A stretch of 64,000 bases of DNA from Epiperipatus broadwayi (lineage: Eukaryota; Onychophora; Udeonychophora; Euonychophora; Peripatidae): the NCBI GenBank assembly GCA_028023455.1, contig JAQFVV010012536.1, forward strand, positions 1,444,001-1,508,000, read 5' to 3'. The notes beneath the pieces were generated by a model. That model was not told where the DNA came from. It did not search any database and was given only the letters and a program-made list of their open reading frames with translations. Of the stretch, positions 11,540 through 22,430 are shown in pieces. Every line of letters begins with the position of its first letter. Within the stretch, counting starts at the first letter, position 1. Both the position numbers and the translations under genes were made by a program.

Positions 11540-11945
11540 CAAAAAAAATTTACAGCAGTGTTACAAGAAGTATTTTGTAAATTAAAATGGGAAGCTAAAG
11601 GAATGCAAGTTAATGGAAATTATTTCAGTCATTTAGATTTCGCAGATGATGTAGTTGTTTTTGCAAATAATGCTTTAGAGCTTCAGTAAATGTTGTAAGA
11701 GTTATCAGATGAAAGTAAGAAAGTAAGATTAAAAGTAAATGTTAAAAAGACTAAAGTAATGTTCAATAGATTTTCTGAAAAGATAAAAATAAAGATTAAT
11801 TATAATGAATTAGAAGAAGTTAATAACTACAAATACCTTGGTCATATTATTAATACAGATGGAAACATAATGGATGAAATTAATCACAGAATTAAACTTG
11901 GTTGGAATGCTTTTGGTAGAAATAACTTAATATTAAAACAATTTA
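11540..11945 (+). pseudogene. RTE-type LINE, reverse transcriptase palm fragment
   Basis: The plus strand encodes GMQVNGNYFSHLDFADDVVV, with the polymerase FADD box at 11639-11650. After about 45 codons come KVNVKKTKVMFNRF and YKYLGHIINTDG, the canonical motif order after the catalytic loop in RTE reverse transcriptases. It ends with HRIKLGWNAFGRNNL, which in intact elements runs directly into the CLKRKVFNQCVL stretch that here sits inverted next door. Two in-frame TAA codons (about 11687 and 11696) sit where related elements usually have Gln, consistent with CAA-to-TAA changes. No active polymerase is expected. Confidence 0.8.
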
Positions 11946-12861
11946 TTTTTATTTAAATAATTTTTGAATATTCATTTTTAAAATAATTATTATTAAATTT
12001 ATTTTTTTCACTTTATAGACTGCGATTATACCATCTCTTTATACATTCTCAGTGTTTTTTTAATATTTATATTATATATAAAAGGTAATAATAAGTCATA
12101 CATAATAAAATAAATATAGGGAATGCGTTTCAAAAAAATGGTCATATTTTAATTTTTGATTCGATAATTTAAAAAAAAATATTTTTTTTTAAAAAAAAGG
12201 CAACCTTCATTCATGTAGAGATAAAAAAAAATAACATAATTAAATATAAATATTATTATATGAAATTTTATTAGAGCTATTTATAAAAAGTTAATTGCAA
12301 ATCTAAATGATTTATCTTTTAATTTTAGTTTATTAAAAGATGGATTTTATAAACATTCTTTAGAAGTTTTACTTGAATTATTTATAATCATATTCTTTTG
12401 TATAAATCGGACTTTTAAATGTACATTTTATCATAATATTAATTATATATGTATCTTTTGCACTGTTTGGCTACGTTTTAATATAATTAAAATATTTATA
12501 TCTCTATAATATTTTTTCTTCTTTTTCAAACAAAGAAAAGTATTATTTCCAAGTCTGCATATCTTAAATTAAAATATAAAAGGTCTTTCAATTGATCATT
12601 ATATAATAATGCTCGAACAATTTTGAATATAAATTTATTATATTGATAATGAGAAGATATGTATATTAAAAAAATTAGTCTCATCAATTATACGAAACTG
12701 CACAAAGAATAATTTTAATAATATTAATAAAATATTATTGGTTTATTTCATCCATATACATATATATGCTATTATAGTAAAAAAATATGCTAGAAAGTAA
12801 ATTTATTGATGGTAAAAAATCTCTTGGCAAAATCAATATACAAGCTCATTTAAATTATTAT
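11946..12861. other. Intergenic, no gene recognised
   Basis: Very AT-rich, with runs of A and T around 12165-12230. No coding, tRNA or repeat signature I can name. Confidence 0.6.
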
Positions 12862-13130
12862 TAAACCACTAAACATCACGTGATCACCTTTCTTTATGCT
12901 TACGCAACCTGTTTCTACAGACGCAAAACTGTTCATAAAGTAGCGCCACTCAGTGAAAGCCAGACTAATCAATGGATGCCACAAACTAGAAACTAGTCGG
13001 GATAATGAATGAGTAAGCACTAGATAGAGATTTTATGCACAAACCTTCCTGCACCCATTAATTATTCTGGATTGCACTGAATGGCGCTACTATATGGACA
13101 GTTTTGCCTCTGTGTTAAATTATTATATAT
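12862..13130. repeat. R2 repeat copy, internally rearranged
   Basis: Starts with AACCACTAAACATCACGTGA, contains CGCCACTCAGTG and ATCAATGGATGCC, then jumps to CTAGAAACTAGTC and TTTTATGCACAAACCTTCC, and ends at CAGTTTTGCCTCTGTGT. The central part of a full element (39208-39850) is missing. The two ends are inverted relative to each other, as expected for this fold-back family. Confidence 0.75.
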
Positions 13131-13977
13131 CATTAGGCGCACTTTGTAAACAAGATGGATAATCTAACTCCAGGGAAGGAAAAAGCTAAATAAAAAGATA
13201 AATAATTAAAAAAGCTAAGAAATAATAGCAACAACAACAACAAAAATAGAATTGTTAAACATAATTTAATGAGAGAATAAAAATGTTTGGTTATCCAATA
13301 CCACAGTCACTTTTGTTTAGTGCAGGGAGATGTCAGATGACATAAACTCTTTATGCAGCATTGCTAATTGATATTAAAGTTTGATTATGAATTCAAGCTT
13401 CAACTACTTAATGAATGATAGTTTGATTACAAAACTGACTTAAGAGTTTGATTTCTCATTTTTCGATTTCCAGTAAATTACAACTGGGAAGAATAAACAA
13501 ATTTTGATCTATGCACAAACAAAGATATGTACACTTAAAAGCATTTACATACATAAATATATCTTAGTCAGGAGTAAAGATATACTCCTAAAAGTTGGAC
13601 TGCTAAGTAAAACAGTTTTAAATGAAATCGTTTTAGCAATGGAAAAAAAAAACAGAAAATTGAAATAGGTAATAAGAATTTGACAATATTAATTAATATT
13701 TGCAATATAATTTATATCACAAGCAAGTAGCTAGTTTCCTTTCTATAATTATGATTTCACTAATGCCTGATTCAATGAAATATCAAAATTGTAAAACAAA
13801 TTAGTTTAATATTGTATGTGGCCAATGTACTTCTGTTACTATTCAATAAATGAATTTAAAATAATTATACATGTTCCTATCTCAAGAGCAAATTAGATTT
13901 AGAAAGGGTAAAATATGAAACACAATAATGTGATGAAAACCACATTGAGATAAATACCTTATAAAGAGAAAAATCCT
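13131..13977. other. Intergenic, no gene recognised
   Basis: AT-rich sequence with an (ACA)n-like patch near 13228. Nothing else is assigned. Confidence 0.6.
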
Positions 13978-14205
13978 AAGCCTGTCCATTAAAGTATGAA
14001 GATTGGCTATCTTAATATAAAGCTGAGCACTGATTGTATATATGTGTGGAGATAGTAATCTGGACCAACTGATGATTGCTGGTTTAGCATAAAATACATA
14101 TATTGGTGATTATTTATCTTTTTAACTCGTGTGTGATCAGGTGGGTCAGCAATATGAGATGACATGGAGAGTTGAGCATTGTGTGAAAATCTGAGTTTGA
14201 ATCCC
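13978..14205 (+). repeat. R1 repeat copy (near full length)
   Basis: Reads in order GCCTGTCCATTAAAGTATG, GATTGGCTATCTTAATATAA, GCTGAGCACTGATTGTATA, GGACCAACTGATGATTGCTG, ATTGGTGATTATTTATC and GAGTTTGAATCCC. It is the clearest single-orientation R1 copy and serves as the reference. The last motif resembles a Pol III B box, but no convincing A box stands at the right distance and tRNA ancestry is only a possibility. Confidence 0.75.
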
Positions 14206-14799
14206 TTATATATTACATTATATATGTGCAGGTGTGTGTAATATTGTACAGTGTATTAAATTACCTAATTGATTTAATGATTTTGAAAAAGCATGTGGTA
14301 CGTTGAATCCAGTTATTTTGTTGAATATATATTTAAAAAATGCATATTGGAATTTATATTTATTGAGGAATTTATATATAAATCAGAAAAGGTAAATAAT
14401 GCTAAATAAGGATACATATCTTAATTTTAAATGTTCAAATTTTAAGCTTAAAAATTGTCCATGATGTTGTCCTCTCTAAAAACAAGCGATGATAATAATT
14501 CAAAACGTCAAACAATGTTTTTTTCCTTATAGGAGTTAGAGATTTGATGTTTTAAATTAAATTTTATTGTATTAAAATTGTTTACAATCAATTTTGTTTT
14601 CTTGATTATTATTTTAAATTTTCACTATATATATATATAACAATAAAAATAATAAAGTTAACGGTAATTAACTGCGGATTGAAATGCTATAAAATAATAG
14701 TTAATTACTATTTTATTACTATTATTGTCATTACAATAGTATTTAATTAACTGACATTTTATTTGTATTACATTTATATATAGAATAGATACAATTTAT
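14206..14799. other. Intergenic, no gene recognised
   Basis: AT-rich, with a (TA)n run near 14629. No feature supported. Confidence 0.55.
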
Positions 14800-14980
14800 C
14801 CATTATTTTAAACATTTTTAGCAAAAACCGTTTGTTGATCTATATCCATGTACAATCTTATGTTTCGACTGTACTGCAGTTTTCTTCAGAATCACTTAAC
14901 ATAAGATTGTGCATGAATATAGGTCAATAAAAGGTTTTTGCTAAAAAGTGTTCAAAGTAGTGGATAAATTGTATTCTAAT
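14800..14980. mobile_element. PLE terminal-repeat fold-back (head to head)
   Basis: The left arm reads TTAGCAAAAACC and ACAATCTTATGTTTCGACTG; the right arm reads AACATAAGATTGT, an AATAAAAGG poly(A)-like signal and TTTTTGCTAAAAAGTGTTC, then GGATAAATTGTAT. The same layout recurs at 44505-44670 and 53745-53945. Each is a short palindrome made of two opposed copies of one terminal repeat, with a hammerhead-like motif near the middle. No coding sequence. Confidence 0.65.
14863..14889 (-). ncRNA. Hammerhead-like core (minus strand)
   Basis: On the minus strand: CTGAAGA, one extra A, AACTG, loop CAGTA, CAGTC, GAAA. It continues into ACATAAGATTGT, which closes as ACA/TGT for helix III. Bases 3 and 8 are C and G. 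One helix II pair is an A-C mismatch and no helix I is visible, so cleavage activity is doubtful. Confidence 0.5.
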
Positions 14981-15671
14981 AGTAATAAAAACCTAGGAAT
15001 TTAAATCTGTTATTTTGAGCAAATTATAATAGAGTCTAAAATAAAATGTGAATTCTTTCATCATTAATCTGTTTGTGAAGATGGCAGAAAATAATATAAA
15101 AAAACAAAAATCAATATTTATGGAAGAAATTGAGACTGGCAGTCATAACCAGCCGATGATGATATAAATATCGTGATATACTTCTCTGACCCTTCAGGAA
15201 AAATAAAATAATTATTAAATTTCCATTAATCTCATTGATCAAATTAAAATGGCTTAAGCACTGATAATTATTGAAATATTTTTCTTGTAATGAAAGAATA
15301 CTTAAATTTCAAGAAATTTAGTATTAAAAAGGTGAATGCAAGTTATCAAAATTAATTTAGAAAGCTTTTAATAATTAAAATCATCTCAGGAATTTTTTTT
15401 TTTTTTTACTCTTACCCAGCTATACTGCAGCACGTGTTTTTGTTGTTGTTGTAATTGTTTAAAACAATATTATGATCATTCTGAATTATTTCCCCATTAG
15501 ATATAAAAAGTTATTTTTAATATCTGTTTATTTATTTATTTATTTTTGATAAAATATCTGTTTATTTTGCCTTTAAAAGAATTGAGGCTTTATTTAAACT
15601 GGTCACATATATTAAGGTATTAATAATATCATACAGTGGACTATATAACAAAGTGCTTCAAATTGTATTAT
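14981..15671. other. Intergenic, no gene recognised
   Basis: AT-rich, with a T run near 15392 and a TTTA tandem near 15529. Nothing else is supported. Confidence 0.55.
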
Positions 15672-15788
15672 TCAGCTCTCTTTTTCAGTCATTGATGGCC
15701 TGACCAGTGACAGTATTAGCATGGGAAACAAACCTGGAACCTTTAAGTTTGTGAATGTCACACTTTTAACCAACTAGGCTATTCTGTC
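15672..15788 (-). repeat. tRNA-derived SINE head and body
   Basis: The minus strand reads TAGCCTAGTTGGTTAAAAGT (A-box-like), then GGTTCCAGGTTTGTTTCCC with a B-box-like GGTTTGTTTCC at tRNA spacing. A body follows with CAGGCCATCAATGACTGAAA. No tRNA cloverleaf is preserved. Confidence 0.6.
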
Positions 15789-15805
15789 TTTGGCAGACTA
15801 ATCAA

Positions 15806-15875
15806 ATTGGCTAGAGTATTATCTTAAATTCAGCATTCATGAATCTGCAGATGTCATATTCGATTTCCAAGCTAA
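15806..15875 (+). repeat. tRNA-like SINE head (decayed)
   Basis: TTGGCTAGAGTATTATCTTA resembles an A-box region and ATATTCGATTTCC a B box about 45 bases later. It lies 20 bp from the oppositely oriented SINE head at 15672-15788, making a divergent pair. Weakly supported on its own. Confidence 0.4.
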
Positions 15876-16977
15876 TCTAGTCAGGCTAGCAACATCTGAA
15901 GAAAAATACCACTGCAAAATTAAAGTGTGGGATATTACTAACAATTAGAAAGTATTTGGAAAGTTTAAGTAAAGTTTGAATATTTCTAAAGACATTTAAG
16001 AATTAATTTTAGATGATGAAAATAATCCAATCTGTGCACCATTCTGATATAATAGAACTATTATAAATCTCTTAAAATCTATTTCTTGTGTATATCTTTC
16101 TAAATTAGTATACAGTATATACATTTAAAAAAAAAATCCTCAATCACTTATGAGATAGTTTACCATGTTTATGCTATTAATCTCGATATATATATATTCA
16201 AATAATTCCAAACATTCAGCAATTGCTTTTTTAAAACTAATTTGAATCAAAAACCATCATCCTAACTTGAGGTCTAATACAGCAGCCATTACAAGTAGCC
16301 AATGCCATTTCTCAAATAAAAATCATAAAATTTAAAAATCTTATATACCTTTGTTATATAAACCTCGTATATACGTTAATTATTCACATTATACATACCT
16401 ATCTTTTATCACTGCTACATTTATAAAGGTCGCATTAAAATTACAATTTTAAAATAAAAACAAAATATTATGAGCTATTTTTATTCTGTTTTATTATCTT
16501 CTTTTATTTTTAAAATTTACTGTTTATTTTTTCTGTTTTTTTATTATTTAAATTTTATGCACTTTTCCCCTTTAATTCCGAATTCATTACATCCGCTTAT
16601 AATCCAATTTTATACTTATTTATATTTATGAATATTCATGTTACATTTTTTCCCCATTTATTTTATTTAAAATTGGTCTTCCATTGTTTTATATAGATGT
16701 GTTTAAGACAAGTATTAAATAGAAGCAAAATTAATAAAATGAATAATATGAATACAACATATATAAGTGAATACAACATATATAAGTGTATATAATGTAA
16801 AAAAGAGAATAAGTATATATCAGCCATTGAAAAAATGACTTAAGTATTAAAAATTCCAGAGTACATGTAGACACACAAGAATGTAGGCATTATAAATACA
16901 ATTATCAAAATGGTAGAAAATATAAACAATCATTAAAAAAGATTAATTAAGGAATATTTATATTTTATATAATTACA
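15876..16977. other. Intergenic, no gene recognised
   Basis: AT-rich. A 19-base duplication, GAATACAACATATATAAGT, occurs around 16750-16788. Nothing else is assigned. Confidence 0.55.
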
Positions 16978-17220
16978 AGGCACTTAAACTCAGACTTTCA
17001 AACTCCCCACAGCTATCCAATTCATCTTACACAATTGATACACATGACCACATACATATGAAAAAGCCAAATGATCTCCAATATATATATATATATTTCA
17101 TGCTGAACCAGCACTCATCAATTGGTTTAGAAAACCATCTCCTACACAAAAATACAATCACTGCTCAGTTTATATTAAGATAGCAAATCTTCAAATTTTA
17201 ATGGACAAGCTTCAAGTGAT
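16978..17220 (-). repeat. R1 repeat copy
   Basis: Minus-orientation R1: an ACTCAGACTTTC start, ACACATGACCACATACATAT, ACCAGCACTCATCAATTGG and GCTCAGTTTATATTAAGATA in the expected order. An AT-dinucleotide run sits where other copies have TATATG. Confidence 0.75.
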
Positions 17221-17769
17221 ATATATATATTGTGCCCTTTTCTATAGGTCAATGATGGTTATAAATGGTCAATTACTAAAAAATTTTAAAATTAATATTA
17301 TATAGTATTTAAAATTATAGACTATATTAAGCAGTAAAAGATTAATATGATATATTTAATAATAAATATTGTGATGGTGAGAATTGTATCTAATTCTATA
17401 TTTTTCTAAATTGTTTTTCAAAATTTTATATAATTATTTTATATAATATAAGTAGCAAATTTATTAAGACAGATAAAATTAGACTAAACACCGGAAATGA
17501 CTACGTGACTGTCTGGAATATTCTATGTATAAGCACCGGTTTAAATTAATACTAATAATTAAAATATTTAAATAGTATATTATAGAAGTGGATGGAATTG
17601 TCACACATCATAATAAAAATAAGTAGTATACACCTTTATTAATTATTGTTTCAAAATTGTTTTAAAGGTAGTTAAATTGTAATAGATAATAATTGATTTA
17701 AAAATAATAATGAGTTAACATTTAAGTCTATTACGTCATGATTTTAAAACTTTAGAAATTGTTTATAAA
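17221..17769. other. Intergenic, no gene recognised
   Basis: AT-rich, no repeats recognised. It leads into the low-repeat island that follows. Confidence 0.5.
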
Positions 17770-20690
17770 TCCAAGTAGGGATTGACCAATAAAAAATAGA
17801 TCTTGGCAGACAACAAAAATCGCGCCAACTAATTGTATAAACTGGGAGAACAAAAATGTGTTGACTCCAGAGCAGAGGTAAAATTTTAAGCTCTCTAAAA
17901 TTTTTTTCTTTCTTCAATTTATTAGTCAATTTTATTATCATTTTTAATAATATCTTTGAAAGAAACCAACTGACAATTTAAAAATCATCCGAAAAGAATC
18001 TTAGAATAAAATTTAAAAAAAAAGTTTTTCATAGTAATGTTTCACTAACTTTACAGTAACCTGCCAGTGGATTCTATCGAAATATAATCGGAGTTTTCAA
18101 TAGAAAATGGATAGATTCTTAAAACCAAGTTGTAAATTTTATAATGTTCCAAATATGTTAATGTTATTCGTTGATATAGTTTATATAGCGTATCACTATG
18201 AAAGCTGTTTTCATGCGTATAAAATCAATGAAAGGACATTGTGCGCAGAGTTAATGAAGATAATGGAAAATAAAAATAAGTATTATTCGTATAAGAATAA
18301 ATGGACAAAAGGAATTTTAATATTGAAATAGTTTGAATTGCTTTCTTTGAGATGACTTGAGAAAATACTCTAGAAAATAGTTAAAGATCGGAAGTAGTGT
18401 ATATAAAATAATAATGAATGAAAGTGAAGTTTACCAAGGAAAACACTTGCCTAAAGAAAAAAAAAATTTTACAGAAGAGAAATATAAAATATTGGATCCA
18501 TGGAAAATGCAATTGGTACCGTAATTATTAAATAATTGTAGTTTAACTAGAAATAAAGATGCATCAACGCGCCGAGGTAATATTCGCCAGAACATTAAAA
18601 AGCTTCATGGGATAACTAAATAAAATGTTTTCTAATAATTTTGGATTAAACACTAAAACTAAAGATCGTCTAAACAGTTTATTAAATGAACTAATTTATT
18701 TAAAACTTTAATAAGCAGAAAGGAGAACATTCGGACAAAAGAAGAAATAATAAATATTATGGGACTAACCAAGATTTACCATCAGAAAAATATGTGATTA
18801 TGGTTTGAATTATTTTCTTTACTAATCTAAGTTAAACATTAAGTTTTAGATAGCGATAGGGAAAACAAAATACATTAATTCGTGATATAACATTATATGA
18901 AATAATATGTTTTGATTTTGAATTTTAAAATAAAATTGTATGTATGTGGAAATTTGTATATTTGCGATGCTCGAAGAGAAAGAAACCTACTACGAACTCT
19001 GATAGGAAGATAAAGATTGTTTTTGGTAACATTTATAATTATTAATGATATAATGTATGTTTTATTTATTTAGATCAGCTGGGAATCGAATGAATGTAGC
19101 GCAAAAGTTTTATTGTTATTATTGTTGTAAAACGCATTTTGAAAACAACACTCTAAAACACTTTGAGATGTGATTAGATTTTTAAAAAATATGCATACGA
19201 TAATCATTTTATGTGTTATTAATATAGTTCAATATAACCGATGGTTATGTGATATTTTCTGTTAATTTTCCGATTGGGATATTTAAATGTTATTTTAACA
19301 AAACGTAGATGTTGAACCTACAGTGTAATAAAGCAAGACAAATTGTTCTTATGGAATAGGGAAATGTTTTATATTAGCGAATTTTGTTTATTGTTTTAAA
19401 AAGTAGTTAGTATTTTATCGATGTTGGATACAGTAAAAATCTCGAGAGATAGTTTGGGTAGTGACTTGGTAGTACGTGGTGATTCGGAAACCAAGAGGAT
19501 GTATTAAAAACTAGGATGCTACAGGGAGTGAAATAATAAGTAGTTTTAGATGTTAATCAGCGTAGTTAACAAAGCCCTACGACTGGTACACATGTTGTCT
19601 TGGACAGTGGTATTTTATATATTTCTTGTGAGTCGTACTAGATGTTTGGTAAAGCTGAGTAAATAGCTGCCACATCATGCTTATCGCCAAGGTTATTAGA
19701 CAATGAATGTCGGACCTATTCACACTGTTCCATACATTTTTGAAGTATATTGCGGATAAGTTATCTATCTATCTTCCCGATATCCTATACATCTTTCGCT
19801 ATCTTTATCTGTATTTCTTGCAACTACATCGTTATATGATAAGTCTATTAAAAGGGAAACAATAGATATTTTAGAATGTATGTCATGCTATTATTTGGAA
19901 TAAGAATAGTTAAGTATTAACGAAGAGTAGATTATGATTATTGAAAGAAAGATGCAGATATCCTAAGAAGGGAAGGAGTTAGAGAATTATTTTAATTCTT
20001 TTTTTTAAGAAATGAACTATAATTTTATAAAAGTATATCCAAATAGAAATATACAAAAATATTAAATATAATTTCACGTTTTCTTATTGTTAATTATATT
20101 TTAAAAAATATAAGTATTGCATATTTAAAAAATACAATAACATTCGATAATTATAGTATATGTGAAACTGTAACAGGTGATAATTAAACCCGTGTTATAG
20201 TATTATACATGAGTATGGCTTATGGAATAAACGTATTATAGTTTACGAGCATTGGAGAACAAACGTTAAAAGTAATAATAATATTTGAATAATATGCGGA
20301 GTGACTTATATAAAGTTACAAGAAAATGTAATTTTCTTTTAAAAACCATATTGATTGTAAAATTATGATGTTATAAATGATGTTTATCCACATAGATAAT
20401 TTATAATACAGTAACTTTAATATTAAAAGGTAAAGAATGGTGTTACCCATAAAATAGTTAAAATAAGTGATATGATAAACCTAATGAGAAATAAATAAAT
20501 AACTTTTAAAAGGCATAATAAGTTTAATTAACGATAAAAGAAATATAAATGTGTATAATTCAGCTATTGTAGTGTAAAGAAAAATGAGGATATCCCTTGT
20601 AAATAGATGTAGATGGATTTGTTTGTTTTATTTATTTTTTATTGATGTTAATAAAATTTTAAAATTTGTTTATTAAAACTTGTGTCTGAG
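17770..20690 (+). other. Low-repeat island, possible short-coding or non-coding transcription unit
   Basis: This stretch lacks the interspersed repeats that fill the rest of the window. The left edge has GACCAAT (a CCAAT box) and ATCGCGCCAAC (E2F-like), then a plausible donor CAGAG|GTAAAA near 17876 and a plausible acceptor CTAACTTTACAG near 18056. The right edge has AATAAA-type signals near 20650. Between them only one modest frame (18107-18331) opens; the rest is stop-filled and would be untranslated. A promoter, one intron and a long untranslated exon is the simplest gene model, but each element is short and could be chance. Confidence 0.25.
18107..18331 (+). CDS. Unrecognised 74-codon frame in the low-repeat island
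   Basis: I do not recognise this protein. It starts MDRFLKPSCKFYNVPN, has a short hydrophobic stretch (MLMLFVDIVYIAY) and a Lys/Tyr-rich end, and stops at TAG. It follows a plausible splice acceptor by about 50 bases, which would make it the first frame of a second exon. Its composition is only slightly different from chance AT-rich translation, and there is no domain, signal peptide or cysteine pattern to lean on. Treat it as a hypothetical small frame that could equally be non-coding. Confidence 0.2.
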   Translation: MDRFLKPSCKFYNVPNMLMLFVDIVYIAYHYESCFHAYKINERTLCAELMKIMENKNKYYSYKNKWTKGILILK

Positions 20691-21689
20691 TTTTGTTTTC
20701 TCTACATCATTGCATGAATTCACAGGGTATGTTCACAACCATTAAACTAAGTATATGATTGTTTGCACAAAAGATAAATAGAGAAGTATGTTTAATCTTA
20801 AATATTTATTGATGTTCTTGTAATTAAATAATTATAAAATTGCATTGCGTTACTGGTCATCAATCCATTATCATAATATTTTGCTAAATTATATGCTATT
20901 AGTTGCCACTTGCTTTATTTATCAGATTATCTAAACACTGCCACTTATTAATTTATTTTATTACTTAAAGATAAAAAAAGGGGATATTAGATTATTAACT
21001 AATTTATTACGGTTATAAATTTGCGATGAAAGAAAAGCTGTACTAGTTGGATTAAGCAATGAAGATTGTGATTATTATTGTTTTATTATTAATCTAATTT
21101 CAGAGTAGTAGATTATGACATAAAATCCCTTATCATATTTTGCTACCATATGTTATTAACATACGAATAAATTTAAGAACCTGAGATTATTTCATTTGAG
21201 CTAGATGATTACTATTATTATTATTAGAGATAAAAGATTAATACTTTAATTGTTAAATGAGTCTTAGTGATTAGAAGTTGCGGAAGTCATAAGAATACTA
21301 TGTAGTTATTATGTGTAATAGTAGTATAAGGGGGGATAGTGTTCTTATGCCATTGAGGTGGTATCCTGTGGGATATTGTCTCAATGTAATCTACCTTGTC
21401 ACCCGTATTTCCACTTCTAGTCTCATGAGTTCCTGAATATTTATTTGAGTTAGTTTAAAACAGAACCTAAGTTAATTTTAAGAAACTTGAGCTAGTAAAG
21501 CATTTAATTGAATATTTCATTAATTATTAGAGCTAGAACCCGGTTAGGTGATTTTCACTATATTATATTTATTTTGGGGGAAGTGGAGATGCGGGAACGG
21601 GGCGGTTAGATTGGCCTGATGTGTTAGAAAAGGGCAGATTGTGGCCCTCAACGTGATTGGCCTGAGGTGTAGTGGAGCTACACATGATG
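20691..21689. other. Intergenic, no gene recognised
   Basis: AT-rich, with no repeat or coding signal that I can name. Confidence 0.55.
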
Positions 21690-21698
21690 ATAAGGGCA

Positions 21699-21734
<36 letters not shown>

Positions 21735-21890
21735 TGGTGATCTGGACCAATTGATTTGTTCAGCACAAAATACATATATTAGAAATCATTTCACTTTTTC
21801 ACAAGTATGTTGTTATGTGTACGTTATATAAGATGGATTGGATTGCTGTGAGGAGTTTGAAAGTCTAAGTTCATGTTCCTTATAATTACA
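21690..21890 (+). repeat. R1 repeat copy with (AT)n expansion
   Basis: An AT run of about 30 bases (21701-21731) precedes GAGATGGTGATCTGGACCAA, and AATACATATATTAGAAATCA and GTCTAAGTTCATG follow. The AT expansion occupies the TATATATATG position of other R1 copies, so microsatellite growth occurred inside the element. Two overlapping minus-strand frames here are artefacts of the AT run. Confidence 0.7.
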
Positions 21891-22284
21891 TTAAATTTAA
21901 TATAGACAATGTACATATATTTAAATATATCTTACATATAAAATCTATATTTTCTCTGTTATCTGATTGGTGAATGTATGAATGTTTGTCCATTATTACA
22001 TGTCAAATTCATAACTACTACATTTATGTGAAGGCAGTAATTCCACCCTTAAATAAAAAATGCTGGGGGAAAATCATTATGTGTGCTTTTAATTATAATG
22101 ATATAGTATATATTTCACAGTAAAGATTACCAGCCAGCAGCAGAAACTGTCACAAATGCTGATTTAAAATTTGGCATTAAGATGCTCCATGTTTTCATGG
22201 TCTGCCAATCTCCTAATATAGTTCAATTGAATGACATATTTGGAAATATTTAATAAAAACCATATTTACATTAAATCTTTAAAT

Positions 22285-22430
22285 ATAGGGAATTTGAACT
22301 CAGACTTTCAAGCCCTTTCACTATCCACACTATCTCATACTACTGATACACATGACCACACACATGAGATAGTGTGTATAGTGAAAGGGCTTGAAAGTCT
22401 GAGTTCAAATCCCTATATTTACAATTAGGC
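22285..22430. repeat. R1-derived near-perfect palindrome
   Basis: Left: GAACTCAGACTTTCAAGCCC and CTATCCACACTATCTCATAC. Right: ATGAGATAGTGTGTATAGTG and GGGCTTGAAAGTCTGAGTTC. The arms of about 60 bp are almost identical, and the spacer holds CTGATACACATGACC. It is an inverted duplication of the R1 end, younger than most copies judging by arm identity. Confidence 0.75.

Noticed and set aside
21544-21775. Minus-strand frames with YIYIYIYI
   Set aside because: Two overlapping frames are both produced by the AT dinucleotide run inside an R1 copy.
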